Below, one piece after another: positions 1-7,087 of a stretch of 8,139 bases of DNA. The stretch's first letter is position 1. Every line of letters starts with the position of its first letter. Location of the stretch: assembly GCA_025924495.1 (NCBI GenBank), contig JAICIG010000367.1, forward strand, positions 1-8,139, in the 5' to 3' direction. A program made the position numbers and the translations under genes. Source of the DNA: Pirellulales bacterium (GTDB lineage: Bacteria > Planctomycetota > Planctomycetia > Pirellulales > JAICIG01). A model generated the notes under the pieces. That model did no database searches. It was not told the DNA's origin and was given only the letters and a program-made list of their open reading frames with translations.

Positions 1-43
1 CAACCTCCCGCTGTTCCGTCCCCCGACCAGTGTTTCAATTTGT

Positions 44-48
44 GGAGA
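44..48 (+). promoter_or_regulatory. Shine-Dalgarno site for the repeat protein
   Basis: GGAGA sits 7 nt before ATG 56 and fixes that start over the overlapping ATGs in other frames at 30 and 40. The 55 bases left of the start are too short to identify a promoter. Confidence 0.75.
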
Positions 49-55
49 ATCGTCC

Positions 56-3000
56 ATGGGTATCTCGTTGCTATCGTCCCTGCGCGCTCGCAAATCCGTG
101 CATCGCAAAGCCAAGGGGAGCTCGTCACAGCGAGCGGCATTGCGTCGCACGAGGTGGGAACAACTCGAAAACCGCGTGCTGTTGGCGGCCGATCTGGCCA
201 TCAGCAAGACGCAAATTGCTCCCGTGACCGGATCGCCTGCAACGCCAGCGCCCGTGGTGCAAGGAGAAATGCTCTCGTACGCGGTCACGATTCAGAACAA
301 CGGATCGAGCGACGCCTCCAATGTTTCTTTTGCTGATACGCTGCCCGCGGGTGAAACGTTGATCTCTGCGACTTCCAGCACGGGAGGAGCGCTCAACGTA
401 AACGGCAGTTCGATTACGGGCAATCTGGGAACTATCGCGGCCGGCGGTTCGGCAACCGTCACTATCGATGTCCTGGCCAACGGCCAGGTCTCCGGTTCGC
501 TTTCCAATACGGCCAGCATATCGACGCCGGATGAAAACGGCGGCACGCCAATTATTTCGGCGCCGGTCTCGACCGTCATCAACGCGCTCCCTTCCACCGC
601 GGCCGATCTTTCGATCAGCAAGACTGCGGCAAATAACAACGGCGCCGTGTCAGTAGGCGGCTCGGAAACCTATACCATCACCGTGACCAATCATGGGACG
701 AATTCGGCCAACGACGTGGTCGTAAGCGACCTGCTCCCGACCGGCGCGACGTTCGTTTCAGGAACCGCAACGGTGGGAACGGGCTCTCCTTCCAACCTGA
801 CAGCGCCGACGAACGGACTCGACACAATCAATCTGGGAACCTTGGCGGCGGGCGAAACTGCTACCATCTCGATGACTGTTACCGCGCCGAGCTCGCCGGG
901 CGTCATGGTCAATAGCGCCACCGTCTCGACAAGTTCGGGCAACACCAATCTCGCGAATGCCGCAGCCTCGATCGCCACCGCAGTGCAAGGCACGACAACA
1001 CCGACGAGCGGCAACGTCGATTTGTCCATTTCCAAAACCGCGGCGACAACGGCTAGCTCGATCAATCTCGGCGCGGACGAGACCTATACAATCACGGTCG
1101 TCAACAACGGCTCCGCCAATGCGACCGGCGTCGTCGTCAACGACGTGTTGCCTTTCGGCGCAGCATTTGTCAACGGCTCGGCTGACGTCAGCGGCGTTAA
1201 CGTCGCCAGCGCCAATGGCCTCATCACAGCCAACGTCGGCAATCTGGCCGCGGGAGCGACCGCCACGATCACGATTACGATTCGGCCGGCAGCGGTAGGA
1301 GCCGCGACCGATACGGCCTACGTCGAGGCCGCCCAGCCAGATCAAAATCAGGCCAACAATTCCGCCTCGGCGACCACCCTCGTCTCGGGCGTCGGGACGC
1401 CCGTCGACCTGTCCGTAACGAAAACGCCCTCGGCGTCCACCGGGACCGTCGGTCAAAATGAAACGTACACCATCACGGTGACGAACAATTCGGCCAACGT
1501 CGCCACAGGCGTCGTTCTCAGCGATGTACTGCCGACCAACGCGACCTTTGTTTCTGCAAGTTCGGGCGGCGTATCGTTGATGCCAATCAACAATGTGCTG
1601 ACCGATACAATCGGCAGCCTGGCCGCAGGCGCTTCAGCCACGCTGACGGTGACGCTGACGCCCAATGCGGTCGGCGCCATCACCGATACGGCCCTCGTGG
1701 CCAGCAGCCAGGCCGATCCAAACCTGGTTAACAACATCGCGACGCTGACGACGCCTGTGCAAGGCTCCATCACGCCGCAGACCGGCAACGTCGATCTGTC
1801 GGTGTCCAAGACCGCCGCGAACAATAACTCCGCCGTCGGCTTGGGATCGAACGAGACCTACACGATTACCGTTACCAATAACGGTTCGGCCGACGCGACC
1901 GGCGTCGTGCTCAGCGATGCTTTGCCAGCGGGCGCAACATTTGTCAGCGGAACCACCAACGTCAGCGGCGTGAATGTGACGAACCTGAACGGCGCGGCAA
2001 CGGCGAATATCGGTAACCTCGCGGCAGGCGCCAGCGCCACGATTACGGTTGTCGTCAAGCCGGGCGTCCTGGGCCCCATGACGGATACGGCTTCCGTCGA
2101 AGCGAATCAAATCGACCTGAACCAGGCCGACAACCTCGCTTCACTCACGACACAGGTCGTTTCGGCCGCGTCACAAGCCAATTTATCGATTATGAAATTG
2201 GCCACGCCCAATCCAGACACCGTGGGTCAGGCACTCACCTATGTACTCGTGGTCGCGAACACAGGCCTGGCGGATGCCAATAACGTTGTCGTCACCGACA
2301 ACCTGCCGAGCGGCGCAACGTTTGTATCCGGCAGCACGAACGTCAGCGGCGTCAATGTCACCAATTCCAACGGCGCCGTCACGGCAAATTTGGGCACGGT
2401 GGCAGCGGGAACGATCGATACGATTCTGATCGTCGTCACGCCGACGCAGGCGGGCATGCTGACCAACACGGCCGACATCACAACGTCAACGCCGAACGCC
2501 AGCTCGCAAACCTCGGCGACGACGCAAACGACCATTAATCCTGCCGGTGGCAGTCAGGCGAACTTGTCGATCACGAAGACCGCCTCGCCGACCACAGGGA
2601 CAGTCGGGCAAAATCTGACCTACACGATCACGGTCAGCAACGCTTCGGGCGCGGCCGCAGCCGACAATGTCGCCGTGACCGACTCGTTGCCCAGCGGCGT
2701 AACATTCGTTTCTGCCACCGACAGCCTCGGGCATACGCTGACGCCGTCGGCCGGAACGCTGACTGACTCTCTGGGATCGCTAGCCGCAGGGGCGACGGAC
2801 ACGATCACCCTGATCGTCACGCCGACGCAGGCGGGCACGTTGACCAACACGGCCAACGTGAGCACGTCAACCTCCAATTCCAATAGCAACATGTCGGCGA
2901 CCGTGCACACCACCGTCAATCCATCGACGGGCAATCAGGCCAATCTGTCGATCACAAAGACCGCCTCGCCAAGTCCAGGGGCCGTAGGTCAGAACCTGAC

Positions 3001-4081
3001 TTACACCATCACGGTGACCAACGCGACCGGAGCAGCGAGCGCGGCGAACGTGAAGGTCAGCGATACCCTGCCGGATCATGTAACGTTCGTTTCGGCCGTC
3101 GATACGACGTCTGGCGCCACGCTAACCAACAGCGGCGGGACCATCGTGGACAACATCGGCACGATGGCCGCCGGAGCGACGGAGACGATCACGATCGTCG
3201 TCATGCCGCAGAAAACTGGCACGCTCGCCAATACGGCAAGCGTGACCACCACGACGTCCAACGCCAGCAATCAAACCTCGGCGACGATCAACACCTTGAT
3301 CAACAAGGCGGGATCGGTGCTAAGCTGCTTCCTCAATGGCCAGCCGGGCGACGGCAGCGATCAGACCTTCCTGACCAACCTCTATCGCGAGGTGCTCGGC
3401 CGCAATCCGGACACGTCGGGGTTCCAACACTGGCTGGCTTTCCTGCAAAACAATGGCGGCCAAGGGGGCAACGGCGGCCAAAGCAGCCCGGCGGTGCGGC
3501 AGCAATTGATTCAGGCGTTCCTCAACTCGCAGGAATATAAGTCGCACTTCGTCGATTGCGTGTTCGACCTGTTCCTCGGCCGGCATGCTGACGAGGGCGG
3601 CGAACGCTTCTTCGTCAAAATGCTCGATTCGGGCGCTCGAGAACAGGACGTGCTGGTCGCACTGTTGAGTTCCCAAGAATATTTTGCTCGCAACGGCCAT
3701 ACAAACCAGGCCTTCGTCGACAACCTGTACCAGAATTTGCTCGGCCGTCAGGCGGATCCGACGAGCGAGCAGGCCTGGGTCAGTGCGCTCGACAACAAGC
3801 AGTTCACGCGTCAGCAGGTGGTTGAAGCCTTCCTGGATTCGCCCGAGGCCGCGCATAATCTGCTCAGCGCCGCAGGAGCGAGCACCGGCGGCGCCCCGGG
3901 CACTCCGGCGACAGGCGATTATCCATTGGCCGCGCTTACCGGCGATGGCTGGAATAACCTGTACTACCAAGGCAATCTAGCAGCCAGTCAGGTCGACCAG
4001 TTCATGAATGAGCTGGAGTCCGCCACGGCCTGGCAAACGGTGCAGCAACAGATGCTGGACCTGCCTCAGTACTTCGGTTAA
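56..4081 (+). CDS. Large surface/secreted DUF11-repeat protein with LEPR-XLL-like N-terminus and DUF4214 C-terminus
   Basis: A 1341-residue protein, probably an extracellular structural or adhesive protein. Residues 1-33 are basic and lack a classical hydrophobic signal core. Residues 33-46 (RWEQLENRVLLAAD) resemble the LEPR-XLL motif found at the start of giant planctomycete surface proteins. Eight DUF11-type repeats follow, beginning near residues 46, 184, 322, 451, 580, 709, 836 and 963. Each has an entry motif like 'DLSISKTA', then 'ETYTITVTNNG', 'VVVSDVLPxGATFVSG', 'GNLAAGATATITI' and 'TDTAxV'. From about residue 1103 three DUF4214-like units carry the signature 'LYxxxLGRxxD'. The only two cysteines are C1091 and C1168, which bracket the first DUF4214 unit. 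The end is a plain 'LPQYFG', with no LPXTG motif and no membrane anchor. ATG 56 is chosen because GGAGA lies 7 nt upstream. The molecular role is unknown; export and surface location are inferred from the family. Confidence 0.92.
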   Translation: MGISLLSSLRARKSVHRKAKGSSSQRAALRRTRWEQLENRVLLAADLAISKTQIAPVTGSPATPAPVVQGEMLSYAVTIQNNGSSDASNVSFADTLPAGETLISATSSTGGALNVNGSSITGNLGTIAAGGSATVTIDVLANGQVSGSLSNTASISTPDENGGTPIISAPVSTVINALPSTAADLSISKTAANNNGAVSVGGSETYTITVTNHGTNSANDVVVSDLLPTGATFVSGTATVGTGSPSNLTAPTNGLDTINLGTLAAGETATISMTVTAPSSPGVMVNSATVSTSSGNTNLANAAASIATAVQGTTTPTSGNVDLSISKTAATTASSINLGADETYTITVVNNGSANATGVVVNDVLPFGAAFVNGSADVSGVNVASANGLITANVGNLAAGATATITITIRPAAVGAATDTAYVEAAQPDQNQANNSASATTLVSGVGTPVDLSVTKTPSASTGTVGQNETYTITVTNNSANVATGVVLSDVLPTNATFVSASSGGVSLMPINNVLTDTIGSLAAGASATLTVTLTPNAVGAITDTALVASSQADPNLVNNIATLTTPVQGSITPQTGNVDLSVSKTAANNNSAVGLGSNETYTITVTNNGSADATGVVLSDALPAGATFVSGTTNVSGVNVTNLNGAATANIGNLAAGASATITVVVKPGVLGPMTDTASVEANQIDLNQADNLASLTTQVVSAASQANLSIMKLATPNPDTVGQALTYVLVVANTGLADANNVVVTDNLPSGATFVSGSTNVSGVNVTNSNGAVTANLGTVAAGTIDTILIVVTPTQAGMLTNTADITTSTPNASSQTSATTQTTINPAGGSQANLSITKTASPTTGTVGQNLTYTITVSNASGAAAADNVAVTDSLPSGVTFVSATDSLGHTLTPSAGTLTDSLGSLAAGATDTITLIVTPTQAGTLTNTANVSTSTSNSNSNMSATVHTTVNPSTGNQANLSITKTASPSPGAVGQNLTYTITVTNATGAASAANVKVSDTLPDHVTFVSAVDTTSGATLTNSGGTIVDNIGTMAAGATETITIVVMPQKTGTLANTASVTTTTSNASNQTSATINTLINKAGSVLSCFLNGQPGDGSDQTFLTNLYREVLGRNPDTSGFQHWLAFLQNNGGQGGNGGQSSPAVRQQLIQAFLNSQEYKSHFVDCVFDLFLGRHADEGGERFFVKMLDSGAREQDVLVALLSSQEYFARNGHTNQAFVDNLYQNLLGRQADPTSEQAWVSALDNKQFTRQQVVEAFLDSPEAAHNLLSAAGASTGGAPGTPATGDYPLAALTGDGWNNLYYQGNLAASQVDQFMNELESATAWQTVQQQMLDLPQYFG
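191..3307 (+). repeat. Array of eight tandem DUF11-coding repeats (about 381-416 bp each)
   Basis: The units start near 191, 605, 1019, 1406, 1793, 2180, 2561 and 2942. Unit lengths fall from about 138 codons for units 1-2 to about 129 for units 3-5 and about 127 for units 6-8. Two subfamilies are visible. Units 3-5 end in a Q-D-N-rich tail (for example 'QPDQNQANN'), while units 6-8 start with 'ANLS' and most carry 'TPTQAGxLTNTA'. Units 6 and 7 share a block (2433-2473 and 2814-2854) with 39 of 41 bases identical, offset by exactly 381 bp or 127 codons. This points to recent in-frame duplication. DUF11 domains are known as immunoglobulin-like beta sandwiches in bacterial surface proteins. Confidence 0.88.
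3362..3868 (+). other. DUF4214-like helical module, three units
   Basis: This is the C-terminal part of the repeat protein, residues about 1103-1271. Unit 1 carries Y1110-R1116 (YREVLGR) with D1119, G1122 and W1126, and ends at 'NSQEY' (1157-1161). Unit 2 carries 'LFLGRHAD' (1172-1179) and ends at 'SSQEY' (1205-1209). Unit 3 carries 'LYQNLLGRQAD' (1224-1234) with W1241 and ends at 'DSPEA' (1261-1265). The alternation of 'LGRxxDxxG' with 'SxEY/A' is the DUF4214 signature, also related to phycobilisome-linker-like folds. Unit 1 has a glycine-rich insertion around residues 1131-1145 in which GGCGGCCAA occurs twice in the DNA, suggesting replication slippage. About 70 residues with no recognised motif follow to the C-terminus. 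Confidence 0.8.
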
Positions 4082-4088
4082 ACAAACC

Positions 4089-4111
4089 TGCCGCGATTCA
4101 CCCTCGCGGCA
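4089..4111. terminator. Inverted repeat just after the repeat-protein gene, possible terminator
   Basis: TGCCGCGA (4089-4096) and TCGCGGCA (4104-4111) form a perfect 8-bp stem around a 7-nt loop, starting 7 nt after the stop codon of the repeat-protein gene. It is followed by TTCATCCTC rather than a clean T-tract, so it is not a textbook intrinsic terminator. Its position between convergent genes supports a role in ending transcription or protecting the 3' end. Confidence 0.5.
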
Positions 4112-4128
4112 TTCATCCTCGCGCCGTT

Positions 4129-4166
4129 CGACCTGCCGCAGGTTTTTACGAACTTGCGGCAGGTCG
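4129..4166. terminator. Strong inverted repeat between convergent genes, possible bidirectional terminator
   Basis: CGACCTGCCGCA (4129-4140) is the exact reverse complement of TGCGGCAGGTCG (4155-4166), a 12-bp stem. Pairing continues inward through 4141-4144 with 4151-4154 if one G-U pair is allowed, giving about 16 bp around a 6-nt loop. There is no T-tract on either outer side. It shares CTGCCGC with the hairpin immediately upstream, so the two could compete for pairing. It lies downstream of both the repeat-protein gene (+) and the peptidase gene (-). Confidence 0.6.
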
Positions 4167-4307
4167 GCATTTCAATGCGAGGCGACCCATCTACGAGAGA
4201 AACGATCTACAATCTCAACGCCAAAGCGACATGGGCGACTGGCAAGACGCGTAGAGGACCGGGATGGCGTGCGGCATCGTCAACTTTCCGCCTCTCCCGA
4301 CTGTGTG

Positions 4308-5561
4308 TCACCGTCGCGGCGGCGCGCCAGTGCGGCCTTCGTAGATCGAGCTGGCGCCAGGCGCCTTCGTTGAAGTTAATTCTGCCGCAATCGGCATTGC
4401 GGGCGATGACGTTGGAGCCGCATTTCTCGCGGCGCGAGGAGGCTGGTTCCATTCGAGAATAACCTGCTTCACCTGCTCGGCCGGTTGGGGACGCGAGACT
4501 TGATTCATGACCACCGCGCTTTCGAGCCCAGCGACGTCTTCGGCCACGCTTTCGCTTTGCGGCGCTGGTCGAGCCTGGCCCCCCCGACGCCAGCCGGGAG
4601 TCGAGCGGTCGACGTCCGACGGATACTGCGAATCATCGCTGCTGGCCAGTTCCATCGCCCCGGTTGCTTTGCCTGGCAAATGCACCGGAACGAGCTGGTC
4701 GTGCGCTGCGTCATTGTCGGCCACCTGGTGGATCAAATTGGGCTGCGGCCGGCGGCGCTGTCCTTGACCGCCCAGCAAGCGGCTGGGCGTGTTTGAGACG
4801 AGCGATTCCTCGGCGTTTGACTTCAGGGGCAAAGGGCTGCCTTGTTTGACCCAATCGAGCCACGTGTTTTGCAACGTTCCGAGATCAGTAAATCGATAGT
4901 GCTGGTTCAAAGCGCGTTTCCATTGACGCGTCTGCAAACCTTCGCCGACGAATTCGACGAACTTTCGCTTGCCGCCTTGAGCGACGAGGAACGTGGCCAG
5001 CGAGTGCCCTTGAGCGTAAAGCGGCAGGATGTCTCTCGGATAGTCTTTCATCCGAAACATCTCGTCAAAAGCGATGCCGCGACCGGTCTGCAAGAACCGC
5101 ACCAACATCTTCTGCTGTTTGATTCGTTCGCTGCGATGCTCGACCGTGCTGCAAGCGCCTTCGTCGGCCCAGCGCGGCAATGGCTGCCGGAAGTGGTCGG
5201 CAAAGATCGTGTGGGTCACTTCATGCGGCAACACCGAATCGAGCAATCGATCGAGCGGCCCCTGAATGGTCATCTGCCAGCCGAAGACCCGACCGCGATC
5301 GAAAACGAAGCTCGTCGCCCCGCCGGCGCCCAAGTGGGGCCCGACCTCGACAGTAATCGGGCAAGGTTGCTGCCAATTGGGAAGCGGCTCGCCGAGCCAC
5401 TCAACGGCCAATTCGCGGCGATACTGCTCGGCAAGCTTGCCGACCTGGGCGGCCACGTCTTGCGAAGGAGCGTTGACGATAAAGTTCGGCGTGCGGTAAC
5501 CGGCGCCAAGCGATGACACGATGGCTGCCAAGAATGCAGCCCGGACGACGCGAGCTTCCAT
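4308..5561 (-). CDS. Secreted HExxH metallopeptidase, peptidase-MA (gluzincin)-like
   Basis: A 417-residue predicted exported zinc peptidase. Residues 1-21 look like a Sec signal peptide: arginines at 4 and 7, then a hydrophobic stretch up to about residue 20. The catalytic core has H113-E-V-T-H117, with H113 and H117 as zinc ligands and E114 as catalytic base. The third ligand is probably E134 in 'PRWADEGA', the spacing usual in peptidase-MA-type gluzincins. A helical segment follows (about 175-240) with 'YAQGHSLATFLVAQGG' and 'WLDWV', as in that family. From about 242 to 417 the chain is rich in Q, P, S, A and R and looks disordered. ATG 5561 is preceded by GGAG with 8-nt spacing. The gene converges with the repeat-protein gene and lies 239 nt after the Nudix stop, so it may share that transcript. 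The substrate is unknown. The catalytic motif is clear; the exact family is inferred. Confidence 0.86.
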   Translation of the reverse strand: MEARVVRAAFLAAIVSSLGAGYRTPNFIVNAPSQDVAAQVGKLAEQYRRELAVEWLGEPLPNWQQPCPITVEVGPHLGAGGATSFVFDRGRVFGWQMTIQGPLDRLLDSVLPHEVTHTIFADHFRQPLPRWADEGACSTVEHRSERIKQQKMLVRFLQTGRGIAFDEMFRMKDYPRDILPLYAQGHSLATFLVAQGGKRKFVEFVGEGLQTRQWKRALNQHYRFTDLGTLQNTWLDWVKQGSPLPLKSNAEESLVSNTPSRLLGGQGQRRRPQPNLIHQVADNDAAHDQLVPVHLPGKATGAMELASSDDSQYPSDVDRSTPGWRRGGQARPAPQSESVAEDVAGLESAVVMNQVSRPQPAEQVKQVILEWNQPPRAARNAAPTSSPAMPIAAELTSTKAPGASSIYEGRTGAPPRR

Positions 5562-5569
5562 GCTCTGTA

Positions 5570-5573
5570 CTCC
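5570..5573 (-). promoter_or_regulatory. Shine-Dalgarno site for the peptidase gene
   Basis: Read on the minus strand, GGAG occupies 5573 to 5570, 8 nt before the ATG at 5561. It supports that start over a longer overlapping minus-strand frame beginning near 5752. Confidence 0.65.
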
Positions 5574-5764
5574 AGCAATCCTTTGCGGTAGCGGCCGCGT
5601 CCATAGCGGCTGCCTGTCTGGCCGCGGGTCGAGAGCAAACCGCGAGCCAAGGGTCGGTACTCTTCAGCCGTCTTACCTGGCGATGAGGTTAAGCTGTTTC
5701 GCAGCGATGCTTCTCGTTCGCCGCGAGCGTCGGGCAGCTCGTTCGTCGCCACCTTGGCTGTGTA

Positions 5765-5779
5765 AAGTTTTCAAAACTT
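5765..5779. repeat. AT-rich 15-bp palindrome downstream of the Nudix gene
   Basis: AAGTTTT and AAAACTT flank a single central base, giving perfect 7-bp arms. It lies 22-36 nt after the Nudix stop in the direction of transcription. It could be a binding site for a dimeric protein or a weak 6-bp hairpin with a 3-nt loop. It stands out because its surroundings are GC-rich. Confidence 0.45.
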
Positions 5780-5800
5780 ACCCGACGGTCGCCCGCACTC

Positions 5801-6196
5801 CTATAGCGATTTCAGGTAGGCGACAAGGCCCCCATTGGCTTCCGGGAACTGGTACTTTCCCAGATCCGCTGCTAGCACCCAACGAAACGGCGAGCGCGGC
5901 GATTGCTGCGGCTCGAGCGGCCGACAAGCGAAGAATTCCAGCGCAACTTTGCCGTGAGCATATTGATGAACCACGGCCAGATAAGGCTCGCCGACAGCCA
6001 CTTCCAGCCCGGTCTCTTCCAAGCACTCGCGGGCGGCGGCCTGCTCCGCCGTTTCGCCGGCCTGCACCTTGCCGCCCGGAAACTCCCAGTAGCCGGCGAG
6101 CGGCGCCCCTTCCGGCCGGCGGCCAATCAGATACCGCCCGTGATGCTCGACAACCGCAATGGCAATCCGTGTCGGCTTGGTCGGACCGGCGGCCAT
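5801..6196 (-). CDS. Nudix hydrolase, MutT-like (probable 8-oxo-dGTP diphosphatase)
   Basis: A 131-residue cytosolic protein, the usual length for MutT. The Nudix box runs from G42 to L64 and matches GX5EX7REUXEEXGU exactly: G42, E48, R56-E57, E60-E61 and G63. These residues bind Mg2+ and hydrolyse a nucleoside diphosphate-X bond. Upstream lie 'LIGRRPEG' and 'WEFPGGK', as in MutT. Near the end 'FPEAN' places an asparagine (N121) where E. coli MutT uses an Asn to read 8-oxoguanine, which favours dGTP-pool sanitation over other Nudix substrates. ATG 6196 lies only 6 nt after the fabI stop. No good Shine-Dalgarno site is seen apart from AGGG inside the fabI end, so translational coupling is likely. 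The family is certain; the substrate is inferred. Confidence 0.92.
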   Translation of the reverse strand: MAAGPTKPTRIAIAVVEHHGRYLIGRRPEGAPLAGYWEFPGGKVQAGETAEQAAARECLEETGLEVAVGEPYLAVVHQYAHGKVALEFFACRPLEPQQSPRSPFRWVLAADLGKYQFPEANGGLVAYLKSL

Positions 6197-6202
6197 CGAA
6201 CA

Positions 6203-7030
6203 CTAACCGATCTTGCCCTTGTACTCGTCCAGCAATCTTCCGGGCGAGCCCATGATGTTGTAGCCGCCGTCGAGGTGCAACAATTCGCCGGTGATGCCGT
6301 CTGACATGTCAGATAGCAAAAAGCCCGCCGTGCGACCGACTTCTTCATGCGTGATGTTGCGGCCGAGCGGCGACATCTTCTCGTACAGCGGCAACATATC
6401 GTCGACTCCGGCTGCCCGTCCGGCCAGCGTCCGCACCGGGCCGGCGCTGACCGCATTGACTCGCACGCCGCAGGGGCCGAGATCGAAGGCCAGGTATTTC
6501 ACGATGGAATCAAGCGCGGCCTTGCAGACGCCCATCACGTTATAGCCCGGCACCGCTTTTTCGCCGCCGAAGTAGGTCATCGTCACGATGCTCGATCGCG
6601 GGCTCATAATCTCTTTGGCGGCGTTGGCCACTGCGATCAGGCTGTAAGCGCTAATCTCCATCGCCAGCTTAAAGCCTTCGCGGCTCGTTTGGATGGTATC
6701 GACCTTCAGGTCGTCAAGGGCTGCATAGGCAATGGAGTGGACCAGGAAGTCGATCTTGCCGAAGGTTTCGGCGGCCTTCGCCATCACGGCGGCAATATCG
6801 CTGTCCTTGGTTACGTCGAGCGGCATCAGGAATTTGGCGCGCTCGGCAGGGTCGGTCAATTGCGACACGCGGCGGCGGTTCCGCTGCCGCTCGTCATCGG
6901 GCCGATCGGGCAAATGCGTGAAGCCGCAATCGCCCCCTTCGGCCATGATGAACTGGGCAATCGCCCAGGCAATCGAGTTGTCGTTCGCCACCCCGAGAAC
7001 GAGGCCTTTTTTACCGTCGAATAAACCCAT
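6203..7030 (-). CDS. fabI: Enoyl-[acyl-carrier-protein] reductase (NADH), FabI
   Basis: A 275-residue short-chain dehydrogenase/reductase that performs the last step of each fatty-acid elongation cycle, reducing trans-2-enoyl-ACP with NADH in the cytosol. The N-terminal '[13 protein letters not shown]' (13-25) is the FabI form of the dinucleotide-binding loop. The active site is complete: Y153, Y163 and K170 in '[19 protein letters not shown]' match E. coli Y146, Y156 and K163 with the same spacing. '[13 protein letters not shown]' and '[14 protein letters not shown]' are the substrate-loop and C-terminal signatures. Residue A101 in 'HSIAYA' sits where E. coli has G93, a position linked to triclosan response, though Ala is common there in other bacteria. 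The start at 7030 is set by AAGGAG 6 nt upstream; the frame stays open to 7078, but the extra residues do not fit the family. The gene heads a pair with the Nudix gene. Confidence 0.97.
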   Translation of the reverse strand: MGLFDGKKGLVLGVANDNSIAWAIAQFIMAEGGDCGFTHLPDRPDDERQRNRRRVSQLTDPAERAKFLMPLDVTKDSDIAAVMAKAAETFGKIDFLVHSIAYAALDDLKVDTIQTSREGFKLAMEISAYSLIAVANAAKEIMSPRSSIVTMTYFGGEKAVPGYNVMGVCKAALDSIVKYLAFDLGPCGVRVNAVSAGPVRTLAGRAAGVDDMLPLYEKMSPLGRNITHEEVGRTAGFLLSDMSDGITGELLHLDGGYNIMGSPGRLLDEYKGKIG

Positions 7031-7036
7031 GAACGT

Positions 7037-7042
7037 CTCCTT
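7037..7042 (-). promoter_or_regulatory. Shine-Dalgarno site fixing the fabI start
   Basis: Read on the minus strand, AAGGAG occupies 7042 to 7037, 6 nt before ATG 7030. It is a near-perfect ribosome binding site and rules in the family-consistent N-terminus 'MGLFDGKKG' over the longer upstream frame. Confidence 0.85.
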
Positions 7043-7057
7043 GATTTTGAAGCACGC

Positions 7058-7086
7058 AAGATAACGCCTGGGGGGCAAATGCTCAA
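7058..7086 (-). promoter_or_regulatory. Putative sigma70-like promoter of fabI
   Basis: On the minus strand, TTGAGC (7086-7081) and TATCTT (7063-7058) are separated by exactly 17 nt, each matching 4 of 6 consensus bases. Transcription would begin near 7051, leaving a leader of about 20 nt with the strong ribosome binding site. The spacer includes a run of six C. Confidence 0.55.
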
Positions 7087-7087
7087 C

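Larger units (their letters stand above)
5562..5800. other. Intergenic region between Nudix and peptidase genes
   Basis: These 239 bases hold no convincing gene. The frames that cross them overlap the peptidase or Nudix genes in other registers and match no recognised family. The region contains the AT-rich palindrome at 5765-5779 and GCGGCC/GGCCGC arms at 5591-5596 and 5620-5625. It could be a long 5' leader of the peptidase gene or simple spacer. No convincing -35/-10 pair was found for the peptidase gene. Confidence 0.5.

Noticed and set aside
758..1456. 232-residue minus-strand open frame within the DUF11 region
   Set aside because: It is antisense to the repeat protein and arises from GC-rich repeated codons. 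It is rich in R, G and D, changes with the repeat period and matches no family.
191..3307. Possible CRISPR array or satellite DNA, given the regular repeats
   Set aside because: The repeats are about 381-416 bp, diverged, in one reading frame and encode a protein domain, with no short identical repeats or unique spacers.
3320..3970. 216-residue minus-strand open frame opposite the DUF4214 region
   Set aside because: It is the reverse-complement shadow of a coding region with clear DUF4214 signatures on the plus strand.
4842..5516. 224-residue plus-strand open frame opposite the peptidase
   Set aside because: The minus strand has a signal peptide, HEVTH plus a downstream Glu, and a good ribosome binding site. 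The plus-strand frame has no recognisable motif.
5581..5640. Possible riboswitch or structured RNA in the GC-rich leader of the peptidase gene
   Set aside because: Only one 6-bp arm pair with a long loop and a self-complementary GCGGCCGC were found. This is weak evidence in such GC-rich sequence, and no known riboswitch core was recognised.
5270..5752. 160-residue minus-strand frame overlapping the peptidase start
   Set aside because: It overlaps the peptidase gene by about 290 bases in another register, begins at a GTG with no good ribosome binding site, and shows no family motif.
6347..7024. 225-residue plus-strand open frame opposite fabI
   Set aside because: It is the antisense shadow of a complete FabI with all catalytic residues. 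Such frames are common opposite GC-rich genes.
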